The translations under genes were made by a program, and so were the position numbers. From contig NC_091255.1 of assembly GCF_042477335.2 (NCBI RefSeq), positions 17,276,501 through 17,340,500 on the forward strand: a stretch of DNA of 64,000 nucleotides, in the 5' to 3' direction. This DNA comes from Ovis canadensis (Eukaryota; Chordata; Mammalia; Artiodactyla; Bovidae). Under the pieces are notes generated by a model, which did not search any database, was not told where the DNA came from, and worked only from the letters and a program-made list of their open reading frames with translations. This document shows, piece by piece, positions 22,578-34,690 of this stretch. Each line of letters opens with the position of its first letter. Within the stretch, counting starts at the first letter, position 1.

Positions 22578-23125
22578 CTCTGTTGTTGTTCAGTTGGCTC
22601 AGTCCTGTCCAACTCCTTGTGACCCTATGGACTGCAGCACACCAGGCTTCCCTGTCCTTCACTATCTCTCAGAGTTGCTCACACTCGATGATGCTATCCA
22701 ACTACCTCTTCCCCTGCCACCCCTTCTCCTTTTGCCTTTGATCTTTCCCACCGTCAGGGTCTTTTCCAATGAGACAACTCTTCACATCAGTGGCCAAAGT
22801 ATTGGAGCTTCAGCTTCAGCACAGTCCTTCCAATGAATATTTATGGTTGATTTCCTTTAGGATTGACTGGTTTGATCTCCTTTCTGTCCAAGGGACTCTC
22901 AAGAGTCTTCTTCAGCACCACAGTTCAAAAGCATCAATTCTTTGGCGCTCAGCACTCACATCTGTACATGATTACTGGGAAAACCATAGCTTTGACTATC
23001 CAGATGTCTCTGCTTTGTAATATGCTATCTATCTTTGTCATCGTTTTCCTTCCAAGGACCAAGCATTTTTAATTTCATGGCTGCAGTTACCATCTGCAGT
23101 GATTTTGGAGCCTAAGAAAATAAAA
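22578..23125 (-). mobile_element. BovB 3' fragment, antisense, diverged
   Basis: Antisense 3' UTR and C-terminal coding remnant ('ttcagttggctcagtcctgtcc', 'ggtcttttccaatgagacaactctt', 'tggccaaagtattggagcttcag'). It has more substitutions and indels than the BovB at 9291. Confidence 0.85.
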
Positions 23126-23210
23126 TTTGTCTTGAAGAGTACAGTGGGACAATTACAGGCTGGGAGGCTGTGAGGCTGTGGGACTCAGGTCCCCACAGGT
23201 CTTCCTCCTC

Positions 23211-24170
23211 TTTGGTGGTTTAGTCACTAAGTTGTGTCAGACTCTTCTGACCCCATGAAAGGTTGTTGTTGAGTCACGCAAAGACGCCAAGATTCTTGGC
23301 CCCCGGAGGAGAAGAATTCAATCCGGGGCCAGAGACAAGGCTTGACTGTTCAGAGCTTTTGTGTAATAAAGTTTTATTAAAGTATAAAAGAGATAGAGAA
23401 AGCTTTTGACATAGGCATCAGAAGGGGGCAGAAAGAGTACCCCCCTTTGTTATATAGTCACTAGCCGTCTGTTAGTGAAAGAAAAAAAAAAGAAAGCAGT
23501 CTGTTAGTGTCTTAAAACTCAGAATGGCACCTGGCCCCTCACCCATAAGATGCATTTTGGGATAACCTTGGCACCAAATGGTTCATCCTGGGCCATAAAA
23601 TGATTAACTTGAATCTTGAAGAAGGGCAGATCACCATACAAATAGTTTCACTTACATAGATTAGGGGAACAATATCTGAGTATAGCATACTGGTTTGTCG
23701 AGTAGGTTCTGAGCCAAGAGTCAGAACCGACTTGAAGACAGAGTTTGGGGTAAATGCATAGTACATTAGCATAGCTCAAGACAAACATTTCCAAGAAAGA
23801 AAAAGGCATTGGTTAACTTCAGGTGAAACCAGGCGTCATTATGGCAACACAATATTTTAAGAGAAACATCTTTTTAAATTTTGTATAGAGAAGGAAAAAA
23901 TATCACTAGTTTGTTTCCTCCTGCCGCTTAAGGGAGATAAAAATGTCTGACACTTGCAGGCTATTTCCTCCGTTTGGAGACCCCTGGCCTTCCTGCGTGT
24001 TACCCTCTCACCCATGGGCTATAGCCTGCCAGGTTCCTCGGTCCATGGGATTTCCCAGTCAAGATTACTGGCAGGGGTTGCCATTTTCTTTTCCAGGGGA
24101 TCTTCCCAACACAGGGTTTGAATCCATTGCAGGTGGATTCCTTACTGACTGAGCCACCAAGAAAGCCCCT
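23211..24170 (-). mobile_element. Bov-tA SINE, antisense, split by an LTR
   Basis: The left part 23211-23255 ends in GACCCCA. The right part resumes at 24011 with CCCATGGGCTATAGCC and runs to the antisense tRNA head 'ctgactgagccaccaagaaagcccc'. Removing the LTR and one CCCA copy restores the usual SINE phrase GACCCCATGGGCTATAG. Confidence 0.88.
23256..24010 (-). mobile_element. Endogenous retrovirus solo LTR (BTLTR1-like)
   Basis: A 755-bp segment bounded by TG (23256) and CA (24009-24010), inserted in a Bov-tA with a short CCCA duplication. On the minus strand it begins TGAGAGGGTAACA and carries AATAAA at about 23378-23373, where an LTR polyadenylation signal is expected. No gag, pol or env is present, so it is a solo LTR left by recombination between two LTRs. 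The family name is from remembered consensus. Confidence 0.82.
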
Positions 24171-24184
24171 TGGAGATCATTCAA

Positions 24185-24310
24185 CCTCAACATTTTTAGC
24201 TGCAAAATTTACATAATATTCACCTCACAGCGTGGTGTATACCAATGAGGTAAATGTCAAACAGCCAGCACAGCACTTAACACTGTTAATAGTAAGTGTT
24301 CAGTTAATAT
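24185..24310 (+). mobile_element. MIR-like SINE, weak
   Basis: 'caacctcaacatttttagctgcaaaat' then 'cagcacagcacttaacactgttaatagtaagtgttcagttaat' follow the MIR 3' half with many substitutions. 24311-24552 after it is unrecognised. Confidence 0.45.
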
Positions 24311-24552
24311 TAGTTTTTCACACACTCCCATTCACCATTAAAAAAAACCTCCCATCAATATTTTAATATTAAGCCAAGATAGTTAGGCATCTAGTTCCTC
24401 AGGATCTGAACAATCAAGTCAAGAACTTCCTTTCAATTATTTTGTTTACATGATTAGTGAAAGCAGCTCTCTTAAAAGTTGCTGAGAGAAGGCTATATAT
24501 GATTCTACTGGAATAATTATGGTCCAGAGAATAATTCACTTGTTCTCACATC

Positions 24553-24778
24553 ATTGGGTTTCTGTGGTGGTTCAATTGTATAGAAGCCGCTTGCCAGTGG
24601 AGGAGACACAGGAGACTTGAGTCCAATCCCTGGGTCAGGAATTTCACTGGAGAAAGAAATGGCAACCCACTCCAGTATTCTTGCCTGGGAAATCCCATGG
24701 ACAGAGGAGCCTGGCGGGCTACAGTCCATGAGATCGCAAAAGGGTCAAACACGACTTAGGAACTTAACAACAACAAAC
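24553..24778 (+). mobile_element. Bov-tA SINE, sense
   Basis: Degraded tRNA head ('tttctgtggtggttcaattgtatagaa') followed by a Bov-A body ('ggagaaagaaatggcaacccac', 'attcttgcctgggaaatccc') and an AAC-rich tail. Confidence 0.88.
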
Positions 24779-24949
24779 AGCCTCATTAATTCCTTGATCT
24801 CACCATTCCACTTGTACTAATAATCAAGCTTAGGAGTAATTTAAATGTAAGGAGAGAAATAACCTCAATAACTTTACCTATGAAGTTTACTTCACATACA
24901 ATCCATTATAAGTGTTGTATCGGTCAGAATTCCACCAGAGAAACAGGAC

Positions 24950-25480
24950 TAGTGTGATATGGAAATGTTGGGGAGGGAAAAATTTTACTTTATTAAGTTA
25001 TTCTTGCTGGTCTAAGAATGAAAATGACATGAGACAGATTAATAGAAGAAAATAAAAGTTTGAGAATATGTATACATGGGAGAGATTCAGGGAAACTGAG
25101 TAACTCAACAAAATGGCTGGAACCTTCACTTAAATACTATCTTCTGCTAAAGACAAAAGAAGGCGTTGGAGGAAGGGGTATGGGACTCGGAAAGGGAGAA
25201 AGACAGTTTGCACAGAGATGGAAAAGAAAGTGTTTGGTAAATAAATGCTTGCTAGGCCATGTGGAGACAATGGAACACAGAGTGGACACTATCTAGGCCT
25301 GCCCACCTCGCCCACTCAATATTTAGCCCACATTATTTGTGGGTGTTTCTGGTGATATCTCCATTCAGGGAACAGGTCCTCCATCTAAATTTGTTTTGCA
25401 ATTAAAGAGGAAGGTCAAAGTTTCTTCCTGAGTCTTTTGGGTTTATTGTTTTCACCTCAAAATAATCCGCATACTGAGGA
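24950..25480. other. Unassigned insertion-like sequence
   Basis: Lies within the left part of the ancient L1 3' UTR and does not match it. A Lys/Arg-rich 78-codon open frame at 25060-25296 has no domain. It may be an old LTR or other ancient element that I cannot name. Confidence 0.3.
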
Positions 25481-25481
25481 G

Positions 25482-25597
25482 ACAGAGAGAGACAGAGATA
25501 GGGGACAGAGAGAAAGAGAGAGAGAGAGAGAGAGAGTAAGAGAGAGAGAGAGAGAGAGAGTGAGAGAGAGAGAGAGAGTGAGAGAGAGAAAGAGATT
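25482..25597. repeat. (GA)n microsatellite
   Basis: Long GAGAGA runs interrupted by GTAAGA and GTGAGA. The open frame through it encodes only Arg-Glu repeats and is an artefact. Confidence 0.95.
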
Positions 25598-26572
25598 CAT
25601 TGCAAGGAATTCCTTCCTGATTGTGAGACCGGCGAGGTAAGCATGAAATCTGTAGAGCAGGCCAATAGGAAGAGCAGGCTGAAACTCTTAGCTATGAAGC
25701 TGCAGTCCAGGATTTCATCTTTCTCAAGGAAACCTTGGTTCTGCTCTTAAAGTCTTTTAACTTATCGAATCAGGTACATGCAGATTAGCTAGGATGATTT
25801 TCTTTACTTAAAATTACCTGATTATAAAAAAAGTAAAAAACAGAGAATAAGATGGCAGAGGAATAGATGGACGTGGAGTACTTCTCTCTCCATGGATACA
25901 TCAGGAAGGATACAAGGATACATCCAAGGATGTACCTTCATACATACACACATACATGGATGCATACATACACCTTCAGACACAGAACTTCATGCAGAAC
26001 ACCAGCTGAGAGCAGACAGGAGTACCTGACCAGCAAAAAAGAATATATAGAACCATGCAAAGCTAGGTAGGATGAAGGAACCAAGGGGAAAAACAGGAGT
26101 CTTAGTAGGACTGGACCTGCCCTTGGCAGGTGGGAGAACTCTGATCCTCACATCAGGGCAATTGTCTGAGTCAGAGGAGAAACAGTTAAGGCTGAGAGTG
26201 AAACAGCGAATCTGCAGCAAACTAAAGGGAATGAGAATCAGAGAGTCCTTGCTGCAGCCATACGTACCCTGGACAGGGATGCAGGTCCCCTGGAAGATGC
26301 AGTGGCTGGGAGCTGGAGTTGAGGGATTGTAGAGCAATCCCAGGGCGAGGGCTGCTGTTGACTGCGGAGAGAGGGATTGAGGCAGAGAAGGGATGTGAGG
26401 GAGGAGACTGTGTGAGAAATGCCTGGGGAGGAAAGTCAGGCAGCCACTGAAGCAAGCCGATACTGCTGAGTCACACCTGGGGGTGGAGCCATCACCATAG
26501 CCTCTCTCTCCCCACACGCCAGCTATGGCAGCTGAACAATAGAGAGGCTGGCCAAATGCCTGACACAGGCAA

Positions 26573-26735
26573 CTACAGAGAAGGACCCCACCCAGGGGGC
26601 CCCTTTAAGTGCCTGTTGCACCGATCTACAGAGAAGGACCCCAGGCAAGGGAGCCCTCTAAGTGCCTGAACAGGCAGAGCTACAGAGAAAGACTGGCCAA
26701 AGAGACCTTCTGAGCACCAGCTACAAGAGGCTCGA
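26573..26735 (+). repeat. Tandem repeat, 53-54 bp, three units
   Basis: Units start with CTACAGAGAA at 26573, 26626 and 26680. The first two share GGACCCCA, CAAGG/CAGGG, 'cccTNTAAGTGCCTG'. The third diverges after 'agactggcc'. Confidence 0.8.
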
Positions 26736-26904
26736 AAAAAAGACTGTGAGAGGGCCAAAAGTCCTTCAGCGGAGGCAGTCCGTGTCCCTGCACGCTTGGT
26801 GCTGCCGGGTCCCCCAAAGCCGAGCAGCTGCACCACCTTCACACTCAACTCTCATTGGGGCAGAGCCGCCACAGGCAAAAAAGTCTTCCATCTATACGGG
26901 CAGG

Positions 26905-27040
26905 ATCACTTCAGTAGTGTCCGACTCTTTGCGACCCTGTAGACTGTGGCCAGCTAGGCTTTCCAGTCAGGGAGTGGGGGGTGTTCTCCAGGCAAGAATA
27001 CTGGAGAGTATTGGCCAATATTGATTGCCATACCCTTCTA
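26905..27040 (-). mobile_element. Bov-A-like segment within the L1 5' UTR
   Basis: 'acttcagtagtgtccgactctttgcgaccc' to 'caggcaagaatactggaga' is an antisense Bov-A monomer. L1 5' UTR sequence continues on both sides. It may be a SINE insertion or an inherited part of this L1 subfamily; I recall that ruminant L1 5' UTRs can carry such a segment. Confidence 0.65.
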
Positions 27041-27907
27041 GAGCACTATATTCCCTTCTGGCCTAGCCACCAACCCCCCTGAGTACCTGGTGCTGCCAGA
27101 ACCCCTGTGACCCAAAGAGCTGCACCACCCCCACAGCTGGCCCTCACGGGGGCAAACCCAAGTCCTCCAGGGCAGCCTCAGGAGCAAACCCCAGTGGATG
27201 ACCCACATGCAGAGGTGGAAATAAAACCACAATTGAAACCCAGGGACAGTGTGTCTAAGGAAGAAGACCCAGAATCTTCCCACCAGCTGTACAAGCTGCA
27301 GATTAAATCCATGTGATCAACTAGGCAGACTATGTCTATGGAATATATAAAAGGGCATTGAGAGCTGCCACAAAAGAAAGCACACTAGTTAACATTGGAC
27401 ATTGGAGGCAAGAACACACAGGAGTAGGACCAGATTAGAATCTGAGCTGCCCCCAGAGCAGGTTCAGAGATCAGCACAGTGTTGGAGGGCATCCCAGGGA
27501 GGTGAGGTGGACTATGCCACCCAGCGAGGGAAAGGTCTCTGATAGCAGTGACTCAAGAAAAACACTTATTATTCTTATGTTTTGACTTGTTCTGTAGATT
27601 CTTTTGGACTTTTTCTTTTTTTTCTCCCTCTGCTATTGTTGTCAATTTTATTGACAGTATGAAATCTAATTAAGTTTTTGAGCATTTTTTTTCTTTTTTC
27701 TCAGTCACATTCTTTATTGTTGGCATGAATCTCTGCCTCTACATTGGGTTTTTGCAATTCTGTGGAGTTTTCCTAATTTCTTTTCTCTCTCTCTTTTCTC
27801 TTTTTTAAAAATTTTAAAAACTATTCTATTTTTTATCTATTTATTCCTTGGTTTACCTTTCATACTGTTCTTTTCCCCTTGCAGTTAATCTTTAATGTAT
27901 ATAAATT

Positions 27908-29751
27908 TTCTTTTTTTCTTTTATTAGTTAATTAATTAATTTTAATCAGAGGCTAATTACTTTACAATATTGTAGTGGCCTCAGCAATATGTGAACTGTG
28001 AAGTTCCAGATGTCCAAGCTGGTTTTAGAAAAGGCAGAGGAACCAGAGATCAAGTTGCCAACATCCGCTGGATCATCAAAAAAGCAAGAGAGTTCCAGAA
28101 AAACATCTATTTCTGCCTTATTGACTATGCCAAAGCCTTTGACTGTGTGGATCACAATAAACTGTGGAAAATTCTGAAAGAGATGGGAATACCAAACCAC
28201 CTGACCTGCCTCTTGAGAAACATATATGCAGGTCAGGAAGCAACAGTTAGAACTGGACATGGAACAACAGACTGGTTCCAAATAGGAAAAGGAGTATGTC
28301 CAGGATGTATATTGTCACCCTGCTTATTTAACTTCTATGAGAGGCGCTGGGCTGGAAGAAGAACAAACTGGAATCAAGATTGCTGGGAGAAATATCAATA
28401 ACCTCAGATATGCAGATGACACCACCCTTATGGCAGAATGTGAAGAGGAACTAAAAAGTCTCTTGATGAAAGTGAAAGAGGACAGCGAAAAAGTTGCCTT
28501 AAAGCTCAACATTCAAAAAACGAAGATCATGGCATCTGGTCCCATCACTTCATGGGAAAGAGATGGGGAAACAGTGGAAACAGTGTCAGACTTTATTTTT
28601 TGCGGCTCCAAAATCACTGCAGATGGTGATTGCAGCCATGAAATTAAAAGACGCTTACTCCTTGGAAGGAAAGTTAAGATCAACCTAGATAGCATATTAA
28701 AAAGGCGAGACATTACTTTGCCAACAAAGATCTGTCTAGTCAAGGCTATGGTTTTTCCAGTAGTCATGTATGGATGTGAGATTTTGATTGTGAAGAAATC
28801 TGAGTGCTGAAGAATTGATGCTTCTGAACTGTGGTGTTGGAGAAGACTTGAGAGTCCCTTGGACTGCAAGGAGATCCAACCAGTCCATCCTAAAGGAGAT
28901 CAGTCCTGGGTGTTCATTGGAAGGATTGATTCTGAAGCTCAAACTCCAATACTTTGGCCACCTGATGCAAAGAACTGACTCATTGAAAAAGACCCTGATG
29001 CTGGGAGGAATTGGGGGCAGGAGGAGAAGGGGAAGACAAAGGATGAGATGGCTGGATGGCATCACCGACTCGATGGACATGAGTTTGGGTAAACTCTGGG
29101 AGATAGTGATGGACAAGGAGGCCTGGCGTGCTGAGATTCATGGGGTCACAAAGAATCGGACATGACTGAGTGACTGAACTGAACTGAACTGACATGAATC
29201 AGCCATGGGTGTACATGTGTTCCCCATCCTGAACCCTCCTCCCATCTCCCTCCCCATCCCATCCCTCAGGGTCATCCCAGTGCACCAGCCCTGAGCACCC
29301 TGTTTCATGAGTCAAACCTGGACTGGAGATCTATTTCACATATGGCAATATACATGTTCCAGTGCTATTCTCTCAAATCATCCCACCCTCGCCTTCTCCC
29401 ACAGAGTCCAAAAGTCTGTTCTTTACATCTGTGTCTCTTTTGCTGTTTCGCATATAGGGTCATCATTACCATCTTTCTAAGTTCCATATATATGCATTAA
29501 TATACTGTATTGGTGTTTTTCTTTCTGACTTACTTCACTCTGTATAATCGGCTCCAGTTTCATCCACCTCATTAGAACTGATTCAAATGTATTCTTTTTA
29601 ATGGCTGAGTAATACTCCATTGTGTATATGTACCACAGCTTTCTTATCCATTCATCTACTGATGGACCTCTAGGTTGCTTTCATGTCCTAGCTATTGTAA
29701 ACAGTGCTGTGATGAACATTGCAGTACACGTGTCTCTTTCAATTGTGGTTG
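27908..29751 (-). mobile_element. Antisense L1 3' part carrying a BovB
   Basis: Poly-T and antisense 3' UTR start at about 27908 ('aggctaattactttacaatattg'), break at 27979, and resume at 29190 ('gacatgaatcagccatgg') to end in the ORF2 C-terminal region at 29751. The BovB at 27980-29190 accounts for the gap. Immediately after 29751 comes the inverted 5' UTR unit, so this could also be one internally deleted antisense L1. Confidence 0.8.
27980..29190 (+). mobile_element. BovB LINE, 5'-truncated, inside the antisense L1 tail
   Basis: Starts at 'agcaatatgtgaactgtgaa' in the RT domain and ends in ACTGA repeats. Two open pieces, 27991-28401 and 28337-28810, overlap in different frames because of a deletion at about 28338 that removed the start of the 'AEYIMRNAG' segment. 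The YADD box is intact near 28408-28419. 'GVRQGC' reads 'GVCPGC'. Inactive. Confidence 0.92.
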
Positions 29752-30572
29752 ATGAAGAAGATTTATATATATTAAAGATTAACTGTGAGGGGGAAAAGAA
29801 CTGTAGGGGAGGCAAACAAAGGAATAAATGTAGAAAAACTGTAGTAGGTTTAAAAAATTAAAAACTAAAATTATAAAAAAGAGAAAAAGAAAAAATGGAA
29901 GAAGAAAGAAAAAATAAAAGGAAAACTACAAAGAACTGCAAAATCCAACATAGATGCAGAGGATTATAATAATAATAAAAAGTGTGACTGAATATACACA
30001 TACACCCATAAGCAAAATCAAAACAGTCCAACAAAAATATAGTACAATACATTGACCTGGCAAACAAAGGAAACCAAAAATTATATCTATCAGAACAAAA
30101 CTAGCTGAAGCACAAATTGGAAAAGAAAACTAAAACAAGGTGTCAGTTCTGTGTAGTTTTCCTTTTTCCTTCTCCTTCCATTTTTCTTTTTACTTTTCTT
30201 TTTTATAATTTTAGTTTTTAATTTTTTAATCTATTATACTTTTTTCTACATTTATTCCTTTGTTTGCCTTCCCTACTGTTTTTTTCCCCTTACAGTTAAC
30301 CTTTAATATATATAAATCTTCTTTATCTAATTCACTTAACTTCTAATTAACTTTGAATATCTATTCTTTCTTTCTTTCCTTTCCTTTCAGCATATTTGTT
30401 AGTTTGTGTTTTCATTGTTTTATTCCCCACTTGACACCCTGCTCTGGTTTTGTTTTCCAGTTTGTGCTTTACTGGTAAATAAAATTTTGGATTTCCTTTG
30501 TTCAGTGGGTCAATCTACTGTAGTTTATTTTTTGTTGGACTGTTTTGACTTTGCTCATGGGTATATACGTTA

Positions 30573-30872
30573 AGTTCAGTTCAGTTGCTCAGTCATGTCT
30601 GACTATTTGTGACCTCATGGACTGCAGCCTGGCCTCTCTGTCCATCACCAACTCCCACAGTTTACTCAAACTCATGTCCATTGAGTCAGTGATGTCATCC
30701 AACCATCTCATCCTCTGCCGTCCCCCTTCTCCGCCCGCCTTCAAACTTTCCCAGCACCAGAGTCTTTTCAAATGAGTCAATTCTTCCCATCAGGTGGGCA
30801 AAGTATTGGAGTTTCAGCCTCAGCATCAGTCCTTCCAATGAATATTCAGGACTGACTTCCTTTAGGATTGAC
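30573..30872 (-). mobile_element. BovB 3' tail, antisense
   Basis: 'gttcagttcagttgctcagtcatg' to 'ggactgacttcctttagga' is the antisense BovB end. It interrupts the last L1 5' UTR repeat unit. Confidence 0.88.
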
Positions 30873-31447
30873 ATAGGATGTATATGTATATATTCCATTA
30901 TTTTAATTAATATTTGCCTGATTGTAACTGCCATTTATCTGGGGTTTATCCTTGGCTTCTCATTTTTAGATATTTGTCTTAATCTCACTTAATCCCATAA
31001 CAAACCAGTTGTGGAATCTTCATTCCTGACCAGAGATCAAGCCCTGAGCCTTTGGAGTGGGAGCACTGACTCCTAGACCCTAGACTCCCAGAGAACTAAC
31101 CCTAGAGAGTATCAAGTAGTCAGAACTCACACAAAGGAAGCCACTTGACTACAAGACCTAGCATCACCCAACCACCAGTAGCACCCTGTGCAGGATGCCT
31201 CATCTAAACAACAAACAAAATAAAAATACAAACCCAATCATCAGCAGACAGGATTACTGCCTCACTCAACCTTGACCAGCAGAGGAAAAACAAACAAACA
31301 AAACTTAGCACAAATCTCACCCTATACAAAACTTAAACAAACCACTGGACCAACCTTAAGAGGGCAGAAACCAAAAGTAAGAAAGAATTCAGTCTTGAAG
31401 CCTGGGAAAAGGAGACCTCAAAGACAATAAGTTAAAAAAAAAAAACA

Positions 31448-32343
31448 TAATGAAAAGGCAGAGAAATACTACACAGATGAAGGAACAAACTAGAAACACA
31501 GACGTCCAAATAAATGAAGAGAAAATAGGCAAACTACCTGAAAAAGAATTCAGAAAAGTGGTAGTTAAATGATCAAAAACCTTGAAAACCAAATGGAGAA
31601 AATGCAAGCATCAATTGACATAGACCTAGAAAAATTAAAGAATAAACATACAGAGAAAAACAACACAATTACTGAAATTAAACACTCTAGAAGGAATCAA
31701 TAGCAGAATATCTGAAGCCCAGAAGAAACAAATCAGTGAACTGGAAGATAAAATGGTGGAAATAAATTCTGAAGAGCAGAATAAAGTAAAAATAATGAAA
31801 AGAACTGAGGATAGTCTCAGAGGCCTCTGGGACAATATCAAATGCACCAACATTTGACTTATAGGGGTCCCAGAAAAGAAAGAGAGAAAGAGAGGGTGTG
31901 AGAAAATTTTTGAAGAGATTATTGTTGAAAATTTCCCCAACATGGAAAAGGAAATAGTCAATCAAGTCCAAGAGGCACAAAGAGTCCCACACAGGATAAA
32001 CCTAAGGAGAAACATACCAAGATACATACTAATCAAACTAACAAAGACTAAACACAAACAAAGAATATTAAAAGCAGCAAGGGAGAAGCAACGAGTAACA
32101 TGCAAAGGAAACCCCATATGCTTAACAGCTGATCTTTCAGCAGAAACTCTGCAGGCCAGAAGGGAATGGCAGGATATATTTAAAGTACTGAAAGGGGATA
32201 ATCTACAACCAAGATTACTGTACCCAGCAAGGATCTCATTCAAAATTGATGGAGAAATCAAAATCTTTTCAGAAAAGCAAAAGTTAAGAGAATTCAGTAC
32301 CACCAAATCAGCTTTACAACAAATGTTAAAGGGACTTGTATAG
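31448..32343 (+). pseudogene. Host L1 ORF1 remnant (RNA-binding protein)
   Basis: Begins with ATG at about 31448 (MKRQRNTTQMKEQ). A coiled-coil-like N-terminal part is broken by stops around 31569-31660. From 31942 a 133-codon open stretch covers the RRM/C-terminal domain, with IFKVLKGDNLQPRLLYPARI and a QQMLKGLV end. ORF1 protein is the nucleic-acid chaperone that coats L1 RNA. Multiple stops exclude function. Confidence 0.85.
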
Positions 32344-34690
32344 TCCAGAAATACAAAAGAAGAAAAAAGATCTTCAAAATCAACCCCAAACAATTAAGAA
32401 AATGGCAATAGGAACATGTATATCAATAATTACTTTAAGTGTAAATGGTTAAATGCTGCAACCAAAAGACACAGACTGGCTGAATGGATACAAAAACAAG
32501 ACCCATATGTATGCTGTCTACAAGAAACCCACTTCAGACCTCATGACACATATGCACTGAAAGTGAGAGAATGGAAAAGTATCTTCCATGCAAATGGGAA
32601 GCAAAAGAAAGCTGGAGTAGCAATCCTCATATCAGACAAAGCAGACCTTAAAATAAAGATTAAAAGCGATAAGGAAGGACACTACATAATGATCAAGGGA
32701 TCAGTCCAAGAGGAAGACATAACAATTGTAAATATCTATGCACCCAACATAGGAACACTTCAATACATAAGACAAACACTAACAGACATAAAAGGAGAAA
32801 TTGACAGTAACACAGTAATAGTAAGAGACTTTAACACCCCACTCACACCAATGGACAGATCATCACAACAGAAAATTAATAAGGAAACACAAGTCTTAAA
32901 TGATACATTAGATGAGATGGATCTCATTGATATCTTCAGGACATTCCATCCAAGTGCAGAAGAATACACCTTCTTCTCAAGTGCACATGGAACGTTCTCT
33001 AGGATAGACCACATCTTGGGTCACAAATCAAACCTCGGTAAATTTAAGAAAATTGAAATCATATCAAGCATCTTCTCTGACCACAATGCTATGAAACTAG
33101 ATATCAAGTACAAGAAAAAAACTGAAAGAAACCCAAACACAGGGAGATTAAACAACACTTTTCTAAATAGCCAACAGGTTACCAAAGAAATCGAAAGGGA
33201 AATCAAAAAATTTCTAGAGACAAATGACAATGAAAACACGACAACTCAAAACCTATGGGATGCAGCAAAAGCAATTCTAAGAGGGAAGTTTATAGCAATA
33301 TAATCCTACCTCAAGAAACAACAAAAACATCAAATAGACGACCTAACTTTACACCTAAAATAACGGGAAAAAGAAGAGCCAAAACTTCCAAAATTATTAG
33401 ATGGAAAGAAATCATAAAGAAATAAATGAAAAAGAAATGAAAGAAACAGTAGTAAACATTAATAAAACTAAAAGCTATTCTTTGAGAAGATAAACAAAAA
33501 TCAATAAACCTTTAGTCAAACTCATCAAGAAAAAGAGAGAATGAAATCAACAAAATTAGAAATGAAAAAGGAGAGGTTGCAACAGACAATGCATAAATAC
33601 AAAGGATTATAAGAGACTATTATGAACAACTATATGGCAATAAAATGGACAACCTGGAAGAAATGGACAGTACTTAGAAAAGTTCAATCCTCCAAGACTG
33701 AACGAGGAAGAAATAGAAATTACGAACAACCCAATTACAAGCGGTGAAATTGAAGCTGTGATCAAAAATCTCACAAAAAACAAAAGCCCAGGACCAGATG
33801 GCTTCACAGGAGAATTCTATCAAACATTTAGAGAAGAGCTAATGCCTATCCTTCTAAAACTCTTTCAAAAAATTGCCGAGGAAGCAACACTTCCAAACTC
33901 ATCCTATGAGGCCACTATCACCCTGATACCAAAACCAGACAAAGACAACACAAAAAAAGAAAACTACAGGCCAATATCACTGATGAACATAGATGCAAAA
34001 ATCCTCAAAAAATTTTAGCAAACAAAATTCAGCAACACATCAAAAATCTCATACACTATGATCAAGTTGGGTTTATTCCAGGAATGCAAGGATTCTTCAA
34101 TATATGCAAATCAATCAATGTGATACACCATATTAACAAACTGAAAGATAAAAACCATATGATCATCTCAATAGATGCAGAAAAAGCCTTTGAAAAAATT
34201 CTGCAGCCATTTATGATTAAAACTCTTTAAAAAATGGGCATAGAAGGAACCTACCTCAACATGATAAAGGCCATATATGATAAGCCTACAGCAAACATTA
34301 TTTCCAATGGTGACAAACTGAAAGGATTACCCCTAAAATCAGGCAAAAGACTAGGGTGTTCACTTTCACCAGTATTATTCAACATAGTTCTGGAAGTCCT
34401 ATCTCCAGCAATCAGAGAATAGAAAAGAAATAAAAGGAATCTAGATCAGAAAAGAAGAAGTAAAGCTCTCACTGTTTGCAGATGACATGATACTGTACAT
34501 AGAAAACCCTAAAGATAGTATCAAAAAGTTACTAGTGCTAATCAGTCAATTTAGCAAAGTTGCAGGATACAAAATCAATACACAGAAATCACTTGCATTT
34601 CTATATACCAACAATGAAAAATCAGAAAGAGAAATTAAAGAATCAATCCCATCCACCATTGCAACAAAAAGAATTAAATATCTAGGAATA

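Larger units (their letters stand above)
27560..30570. repeat. Repeated and inverted AT-rich units in the L1 5' UTR
   Basis: A unit ending 'cagttaatctttaatgtatataaat' occurs in plus orientation at about 27640-27915, in minus orientation at 29752-30110 and again plus at 30140-30330. The part with 'tttttgttggactgttttga' occurs inverted near 30012-30038 and direct at 30526-30548. Arms of roughly 190 bp (29757-29950 against 30330-30135) could fold into a hairpin. The antisense L1 tail block lies between the first and second copies. Confidence 0.8.
25848..31447 (+). promoter_or_regulatory. Host L1 5' UTR (promoter region), with insertions
   Basis: Everything between the L1 5' start and ORF1. It includes a 53-bp tandem repeat, a Bov-A-like segment, large repeated and inverted AT-rich units, an antisense L1/BovB block (27908-29751) and a BovB tail (30573-30872). 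L1 5' UTRs carry the internal promoter. No specific factor sites were assigned. Confidence 0.6.

Noticed and set aside
23256-24010. Search for retroviral genes next to the LTR
   Set aside because: Bov-tA sequence continues directly on both sides, so no internal proviral sequence is present.
25437-25640. Arg-Glu-rich 67-codon open frame
   Set aside because: Translation of a (GA)n microsatellite with no other coding sign.
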